A stretch of DNA of 64,000 nucleotides from positions 62,001-126,000 of the forward strand of contig JAPEVC010000081.1 of assembly GCA_027946555.1 (NCBI GenBank), in the 5' to 3' direction. The notes beneath the pieces were generated by a model that had not been told where the DNA came from, did not search any database, and worked only from the letters and a program-made list of their open reading frames with translations. The DNA is from Gnomoniopsis sp. IMI 355080 (lineage: Eukaryota > Ascomycota > Sordariomycetes > Diaporthales > Gnomoniaceae). Numbering within the stretch: the first letter of the stretch is position 1; every line of letters begins with the position of its first letter. Positions 57,586-64,000 of the stretch are shown piece by piece. The position numbers and the translations under genes are program-made.

Positions 57586-58184
57586 GATGGCCTACGAGAC
57601 AATAGAACCGCATTGGCTCAGAAGCGCCGGCGTCTGGTCAGGGTCTTTGGCGATCAGTGGGCGCGCCCAGAAGATAAGGTTATTCACGTGTGTTATGGAA
57701 GAACGATGATCAATCACCATGAGAGAGGAGGCACGGGGCACGATGCACGATGCACGATGCAAGAGAACAGCAGACTTTCAAAGCGACTCCAAGGAAATAC
57801 TCATTGCAGAGAGAGTATGTGGTTAGAGCAACGCTCGAAGAGATGGGGAAAGTGGTGCTATGATCCTTTGACCATGCTTTTACGGTGTCGGTGTACCTGT
57901 TGGTTTTTGCAAGGGCTCAGAAAGTGGGCGCAAGGCTAAACAAAGGCAAGGTCTAGTCTGTGTAAAAGCATGGGGTCATTCTTTTGGCAACGAGCCTGTC
58001 CTCGACAGGTCCCGTTCTATCACTTTTGATTAAGCAGCAATTTTGGAAAATATGTTCAATTCATTCTCGCCGTTGAATTGAGCGACATGTTTTAAATGCC
58101 TAGCTTCGATTGAGCGGATTGTCCTTGCAAGTAGAAGACAACTTGATCCACAACAAAATCATCATGATGAGCCTCGCAACATGA
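57586..58184. other. Convergent intergenic space, 0.6 kb
   Basis: 3' regions of the transcription factor (+) and KRI1 (-). It contains a three-copy 7-base repeat (GCACGAT, 57738-57758). Confidence 0.5.
57738..57758 (+). repeat. GCACGAT heptamer, three copies
   Basis: Three perfect tandem copies in the 3' region of the transcription factor gene. Confidence 0.9.
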
Positions 58185-60192
58185 TTATGCAACACTCTTC
58201 TTCTTTCCCTTGCCCCTCTTGCGTTTCTTCTTGCTTTCACCAGCCTCAGCCCCAATCTTCCCGGCCTTAACATCCACCTGCTCATCCGCACCCACATCGC
58301 CAGCGCCGTCTGCCGAAAACCCAAACGTAGGCCCCGTATGCTCAAACTCGCGCCCAAACACCTCACGCCGCCATTCCCTCAGCCGGGCCTTCTTGCCGAG
58401 CCGCTTCTTGTCCTTTTGCTTCTTTTCGCGGTCGCGGAACGTCGCCAGCTTCTTGAGGCCGACAAACTCGTTGAGCGCCGAGTCGGACGGCGCGAGCAAA
58501 ATGTCGCGCGGCGTGAGGCCAAATGTCTGCGGGCTCGTCTCGCGGTAGCGGAACCCGGCGGCGGGCGCGCCGGCTTGCTTCTGGTTCTTGCGCGACGTGG
58601 CGAGGACGGTGGGGTCGTCGAGCTCCATCTGGGACTCGACGAGGGCCTCGATTTTGGCGCGTTCTTGGCGCGAGGCGCGCTTGGCGGATTGGCGCTCGGA
58701 TTTGAGGGCTTTTGTGGTTTTGCGCTTCTTGGAGGGCCGGGCCGAGTCGTCGTCGTCGTCGTCGTCATCATCCAAGTCAGATCCTGCGTCTTGTCCTTCG
58801 TCTTCGGCTTCCTCCAAGTCGGAAAGAGTGATGTTGGGTTTGGCTTCATCGTCCTCAAAATCGGGAATTATGTCTTTGATGTCGATGTCGTCGTCCCACT
58901 TTGGCTTTTTGGGCTTCTTGCTCTTGTGGGACTTGCCGCTGTCACCTTCCTCGTCTGAATCTGGCGCCTCCAACTCGGCGTAGTACTGATCACCGAACCG
59001 CTTGTTCATCTCTTCCTCCCACTTGTCATTCTCCCAGGCATCCTCGAGCAGCTTCATCCACTCGTCATCCTTCAGCGCCTTGCCCTTGAGGCCGACAGCC
59101 TTCTTGATCTTCTTGAGCTTGTCCTCGGCCTCCTCGATCTTGAGACGCTTTAATCGGGCACGCTCCTCGTGTCGTTGGCGCTTCTCCTCTTCTTTGCGCT
59201 CCTTCTCCAGTTCTCTCTGTCTCTTCCTGCCTTTGGCCTCTTCACGCCTCACGGACCGAGCCTCCACAACTTTTCGCGAGTACGACATCAGGACCTCGTT
59301 ACTTTTGGCGGGGTCCTCGAAACGCAGGTTGTACGCCGTCTCCCACTCGTCAGCATCGTCGTTGCCCTCGCCTTCGTCGGACTCAAAGGCCTCCCACTTC
59401 GACCCGTCCTGTGTGGCCCAGGCCCTTGATGCCATAAAATTCGATAGGTATAATTCCGGATCCTTGTCAGCGAGGGAAATATCCAGGTCCTTGGCCTTGG
59501 GCTTGATGCGCTCCTCTCGTGACGGGTGGACGCCGTTCGATACTTTTGATGTCTGGCCCGGCTTGGATTTGATGAAATCCTCGTCTTCGTCATCCGATCC
59601 CTCTTCTGCTTTGATCTCGGCCAAAAGCTCCTTCTTCAGGTCTGCTTGCTCTTGCACAAATGTCTTGGGCGCATCGGTCTCGGCCTCGTCGTCCGCGCCT
59701 GTGTCGCCTGCCATGTAGCGTTCGCGATGGTAATCGTGCAGCGTCATCGGCTTGGCCGTCTTTTCCTTCGGTGCCGGCGCGTTCTCATCTAGGGCGTTAA
59801 AGAATTTGGCATCCTTGTCGTATATCCTAGGGTCTTTGTTTTTGATAGCTGCTAGGGTGGCAGAGATCTCGGCGTCGAGTTCCTCGGTGGCTAGGAAGGC
59901 GTCTTCGTCTTCATCCTCGTCCGAAGAGGAATCTTCATCGTCTTCATCGTCGCCGTTGACTCCTTTGGGCTTATACTTCTCCTCGACTGTGTGGAATTAG
60001 CGAGGGCAGTCAAAGGCGGGTAAAGGAATGAGAAGGTGGAAACCTACGTCTGTGAATCTCCGCGCGCTTCTTGTTATGCTCGAACCGGCGTGCGTACTCC
60101 TCATTAATCTTGAGTTCCTGCCCACGGGCTGTCTCTGCGAACCCATTTTCGCTTCCCGAGTCGTCGTCGTCAAACAGCGTGTTCTTCGCCAT
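58185..60192 (-). CDS. KRI1: Ribosome biogenesis protein Kri1
   Basis: Two exons on the minus strand (60048-60192, 58185-59986; 61-nt intron) give 648 residues. The start is MAKNTLFDDDDSGSENGF, with KINEEYARRFEHNKKRAEIH and, across the junction, HRLEEKYKPKG. The Kri1 core is seen in DPRIYDKDAKFF, MTLHDYHRERYM and the charged helical middle (REEAKGRKRQRELEKERKEE). The C-terminal Kri1 motif is present: FGLTPRDILLAPSDSALNEF, VGLKKLATFRDREKKQKDKK and LREWRREVFG. It ends in a Lys/Arg nuclear signal (KKKRKRGKGKKKS). Kri1 acts in the nucleolus in early 40S ribosomal subunit assembly. Long Asp/Glu/Ser runs occur in several places. It diverges from the Rab5 gene. Confidence 0.94.
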
Positions 60193-60762
60193 GTTGGATG
60201 GTTGCTCGGAGCAGAGCGCTTTGCGCTGGGGGAACCAGAAGTAGCAGACCGTGTGCGCAATTCTGCAATGTCTATCGATGCTGGTTAAATGTGATCCAGT
60301 CTTGTGCAAATATTAGAAAGTCCTGACTGTCTCGGTTACAGGAAAAGGACTCAAAGAAGCGCTGATTGTTTGGTTTGAAGGAGGCAATCTGAAGAATGCA
60401 ATGATCCTAAACTTTTTTTTTGCGAAGTCGCAGGGTCTTCGATAAGAGATAACAGGGTGGGCTGGCCTGAGCCGCCGGAGCGCCTTACCCGCGTGGCCCG
60501 CACTTCGTCATCAACGCCAGGCTCCCAGCAACCAACAACCTGACACAACGATTCCAGCCTCCAACCTACTATAGTACAACGCACTCCGCCATCTGGCCTC
60601 GTCACCCGCCATCGATTTGCACAATTTCTTAACAAGTGCAGACACTTTTATCCCACAACCGACTTTGCTTTTGTCAAACGAGATCCTTTCCGAGCTCTCC
60701 GATAAGGCAACCGATCAACGACCAAGAAGCAAGCGATTTCAACCCCAAAGATCCCTTTCAGA
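60193..60762. promoter_or_regulatory. Shared divergent promoter, KRI1 / Rab5
   Basis: 570 bp between start codons. No other gene is seen. It holds a T run (60414-60421) and, next to the Rab5 start, a C-rich leader. Confidence 0.5.
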
Positions 60763-61473
60763 ATGGCGGACTCCAATGCGCCCAAACCGTCTAGCAGCGT
60801 CAAGCTGGTGCTTCTTGGCGAGGCCGCCGTGGGAAAATCCTCACTAGTGTTACGTTTCGTCAACAACGACTTCCAAGAGAACAAGGAGCCCACCATTGGC
60901 GCCGCCTTCCTCACCCAGAAGTGCAGCCTGCCGACACGGACCATCAAGTTTGAGATTTGGGACACGGCCGGTCAGGAGCGCTTTGCGTCTCTGGCGCCCA
61001 TGTATTACCGAAACGCCCAAGCTGCGCTGGTCGTCTACGACCTTACCAAGCCCACCTCGCTCATCAAGGCCAAGCACTGGGTCGCCGAGCTGCAGCGTCA
61101 GGCGAGCCCCGGCATCGTCATCGCGTTGGTCGGAAACAAGTTGGACTTGACGAACGAAGCAAGCGGCAGCGGGAGCGGAGGTGATAGCGGTGGTGATGAT
61201 GCGGACGATTCGGGAGATGCGAGGAAGGTGTCGACTGAGGAGGCCAAGGCATACGCGGAAGAGGAGGGGCTGTTGTTTTTCGAGACCAGTGCAAAGACGG
61301 GTCACAACGTGACAGAAGTATTTACAGCGATTGCCAACGCCATCCCCGAGACATCACTCAAGAGTGCCAGGGGTCCGGGTGCATCGAATGCAGCCAGCAG
61401 GGGAGGCGAGGAGCAGAGGGTGAATTTGACCGGTCCTCGAGACCAAGCCGGCAAGGAGGGGTGCGCTTGTTAG
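60763..61473 (+). CDS. VPS21: Rab5-type small GTPase (Vps21/Ypt5)
   Basis: One exon, 236 residues. It controls fusion and traffic of early endosomes to the vacuole. The GTPase motifs are clear: GEAAVGKSSLVLRFVNNDF (P-loop), KEPTIGAAFLTQK (switch I, the Rab5 signature), WDTAGQERFASLAPMYYR (switch II), GNKLDL and ETSAKTG. The C-terminus ends in Cys-Ala-Cys, a double prenylation signal. A low-complexity insert of about 22 residues, rich in Gly, Ser and Asp, sits right after GNKLDLTNE, between the guanine-binding motif and the next helix. It makes this protein longer than a typical Rab5 (about 215-220). No intron interrupts the gene. Confidence 0.95.
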   Translation: MADSNAPKPSSSVKLVLLGEAAVGKSSLVLRFVNNDFQENKEPTIGAAFLTQKCSLPTRTIKFEIWDTAGQERFASLAPMYYRNAQAALVVYDLTKPTSLIKAKHWVAELQRQASPGIVIALVGNKLDLTNEASGSGSGGDSGGDDADDSGDARKVSTEEAKAYAEEEGLLFFETSAKTGHNVTEVFTAIANAIPETSLKSARGPGASNAASRGGEEQRVNLTGPRDQAGKEGCAC

Positions 61474-62302
61474 AGGAGGGCCAGCGTGAGGAGATACGCA
61501 GTGGAGATGTGGAATGGGGAGACAGCGCATAGGCGGCCACGTCTTTAGAAAAAGACTGGGTGCAAGGCTCATGTGCTTGGGCGAGATTGGTCCATGAAGC
61601 ATCGCATTTGTTTTGGTATTGGGGCGGGGAGGAGTGTTTGGTCTCAAGGGCAGGTCACTTGGGAATAATATGTGTTTTTTTTTTTTTTTTTCGCGAAGAT
61701 CATTCCAGCATGACTTTGTCGTTCTGTTCAGGCAGCGAATTCATTCATTTGTTTGAACATGGTATCTGCCAGGTGTGTCTGCATTTCGAACGGTGGCCAG
61801 AATGCCAACATGTCCCTGGGCTATGAAGACGTGTTAAAGTACACACCTGCTCTGTTGCTTGCAGCGTTCGTGCGACCGTCACCCGTGAGTCTGAATAGAT
61901 CCGCGTCCTTACCAATCAGGCAAGATTCCTTGAATCAGAATTAGTATCGTAGCATTGGGTGTTCCAGGACCACCTACACGGTTCGCGAGGCTGCTAAGGC
62001 GACTTGGTCCGTGCACCGTCAATCTAAATTCTTCTCCAAAGCAAGCCCTGAGCGCGCGCCGGCCACAGCAGCAGGTCCGACACGACACGACACGACACGC
62101 CAGAGTTGAACAACTCTTTTGATCAGATCCTACTGCGTGATTTTGTCGCTGATCAACCAAACCTTCGGCAGGTCTCGTTTACAAATGGACCGCCCTTTCT
62201 CACGCACATAACGACCGTCGGCGTCCTTTCATTCCGCGCCGCAGTCGTGTCACAGCCCAGGCCAACGACCCTTCGACCTCTCTTTTCCGCACAACTGCCA
62301 CA
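61474..62302. other. Intergenic, 0.8 kb
   Basis: 3' region of the Rab5 gene with a 17-base T run (61675-61691), then the promoter of the RING gene with a CGACA repeat (62078-62097). No gene is seen. Confidence 0.5.
62078..62097 (+). repeat. CGACA pentamer, four copies
   Basis: Four perfect tandem CGACA units about 200 bases before the RING protein start codon. Confidence 0.9.
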
Positions 62303-64000
62303 ATGGCAGCAAACTACGTGACAGTGACGCCTGCGCTGGCCGAACTTATCAGGTACTTGTTCTGATTCCTCGCGCCGTGCTTGGCGCCTGTACTAACTTG
62401 GGCTCAGCTCGCTACCCCAGGATGAAGTCCCGTTCAAACTTCGCTGCGCTATCTGCAGCAAGCTGGCGGTCAACGCCTTCAAGACCCCTTGCTGCGAGCA
62501 GATGATTTGCGAAAACTGTAAGCAAGCAACCTTTTTGTCGGCCTCACCTTGGCGTGACTGACAACAGCGACAGGCAAAACTACCCTTCCATCCACCTGCC
62601 CTGTCTGCGAGCACACCCCCGTCTCTGTCGACGACTGCAAGCCAAATAATAAGCTTCGCATGACGACCAGAGCCTTCCTGAAGACGGCAGAAAAGAAGAG
62701 GGACTCCTCGCAAGCAAAAGAAGCCACGCCCGCCACACCCATCACCCCGGTTGATGCGAAGCCTTCCGCTACACCTGCCGCGCCTCCTACTGAAGAGGTA
62801 GCTACAGAGTCTGCCACCACAGCTGTTCAAGATGGTGGACAAGGTGCTGAGGCGACTGGCCCGGCGAACGAAGAAGCTGGTCTTGATGCACCAGAGGAGG
62901 GCAAAGCAGCTTCGCCTGTTGCCGAAGGAGAGGTGCGCCGCGTGCATTTTCTGATTCAAATAACTCATACTAATGCCTCAACAGAAGACTCTACCTGCAG
63001 ACGGCCAACTATCTGGAGAGAACGAGACCAAGGATACCCAAGATGAAGCCACTGGTGAGCCGATTGAAGAGAAGGACAACACCGAGGCAGCTCCGGAGGA
63101 AGCGGGCGAGGGTGTTGAAGGCACCGCTGTGGACAATCAGCAGAAGCCAGGCTTTGCTAATGGATTTGGGTTCAACGGCATGAATGTCCCGAACATGCCC
63201 TTTGCCGGTGGTGACTTCAGCCAAATGAATCAGATGCAAATGATGATGGCCATGCAGAACGGAATGGCCCCTAACGGTTTTGGTTTCAACATGATGGGTG
63301 AGTCTTGTCCATTTCTCACCATCCAGGCAGTATGTCAAGCTGACACATTCTCAGGAATGCCCGGCATGGGTATGGATCCCTCGATGATGAACAGCATGTA
63401 CCAGATGAACAATGGCTTCGGTGCGCCAGGCATGGACATGAGCATGATGAACGGCATGGGAGGTTTCAATGGCAATGGTGGCTCCGAAGAGAACTGGAAC
63501 GGACCGCAAGCATGGAATAACGGCCAAAATAATTACAATCATCCAAGTGCTTCTGGCATGGGTAACGGTGATTATGGGAATTTTAACTCTGGTTTCCACA
63601 CAGGATACAATCAAGGTAATTTTGGCCCGCAAAACAACCAATTCAATGACTTCCGCGGCGGCCGAGGCTACTTCCGTGGCAGGGGCCGTGGCCGTGGATA
63701 CGGCAACTATGGTCGCGGAGGCTTTGGATATGGACAACAGGGCAACTACCAGGGGCAGAACCAGAACTACATGAACCAACAGCAGCATCAGTACGGCTCG
63801 AACATGATAGGTCAGGCTGCCAATGTTCCCCAGTCTGGCGGCTCACAGAATGGCCTGGACGCGTCTCCTGGTAATGGCGAAGGCGACAAGAATGTCGACG
63901 AGTACGGCCGTGCACTCCGTCGTGAGACTACACAGGACGATGGCCAAGATGCACAAAAGACCGAAGGCATCGACGGCGCCGACGAAGGCGGCGATAAGGA
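62303..64000 (+). CDS. RING-finger protein with RGG-rich C-terminal region (partial)
   Basis: Five exons seen (62303-62352, 62408-62517, 62574-62932, 62985-63297, 63355 to the window end); at least 492 residues, C-terminus beyond the window. A RING finger of the all-cysteine RBBP6/Mpe1 kind lies at 30-65 (CAICSKLAVNAFKTPCCEQM, then CENC and CPVC), so it is likely a ubiquitin ligase. Unlike Mpe1 it has no DWNN domain before the RING; the RING starts near residue 30. Next come an acidic Ala/Glu/Pro-rich linker, a Met/Gly/Asn-rich low-complexity part (MGMDPSMMNSMYQMNNGFG), and an Arg/Gly run (RGGRGYFRGRGRGRGYGNYG) that could bind RNA. This pairing suggests a role in mRNA processing or decay, which is inference. 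Confidence 0.85.

Overview
The window comes from a filamentous ascomycete fungus (Pezizomycotina). The evidence is short spliceosomal introns (mostly 49-175 nt, with GTATGT/GTGAGT donors and CTAAC-like branch points), a histone H4 gene interrupted by two introns, and typical fungal families: a Zn2Cys6 factor with a fungal-specific domain, a Pik1-type PI 4-kinase, an mL60 mitoribosomal protein and a Kri1 protein. A Sordariomycete is my guess, but the sequence alone does not settle the class. I see no transposon, rRNA, tRNA, CRISPR array or secondary-metabolite cluster.

Layout. 0.4-5.3 kb: a divergent septin-type GTPase and nuclear poly(A) polymerase, both on +. 6.9-7.6 kb: a solitary histone H4 gene. 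8.1-11 kb: TRAPP subunit Trs20 (-), diverging from mitoribosomal mL60 (+), then cap-binding CBP20 (-), diverging from nucleoporin Nup82 (+, to 14.1 kb). 15.3-24.8 kb: an unrecognised Ser/Pro/RS-rich protein, PI 4-kinase Pik1 and an unrecognised 349-residue protein, all +. 26-35 kb is all on -: an NC2-alpha histone-fold protein with a long extension, a membrane-anchored alpha/beta hydrolase, xylulokinase and a mitochondrial CDF metal transporter. 36.2-44.9 kb: a class II-like sirtuin (+) meeting a mitochondrial single-pass protein (-) tail to tail, then separase (+). 44.9-54.2 kb: about 9.3 kb without a convincing gene. 54.2-57.6 kb: the Zn2Cys6 regulator. 58.2-64 kb: Kri1 (-), a Rab5-type GTPase (+) and a RING/RGG protein (+) cut by the window end.

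Most genes are housekeeping: mRNA caps and tails, chromatin, nuclear pore, vesicle traffic, mitochondria, ribosome assembly and chromosome segregation. They are not a pathway cluster. Exon joins were worked out by hand, checking reading phase and conserved protein motifs across each junction.

The most unusual points are the 9.3-kb non-coding stretch ahead of the Zn2Cys6 gene, with an upstream ORF overlapping its start codon; the septin-like GTPase with a hydrophobic C-terminal segment; the long SUMO-motif-bearing extension on NC2-alpha; and a family of TAGGTACCTA/TACCTAGGTA-type palindromes scattered through the intergenic DNA. None of these is proof of a new system.
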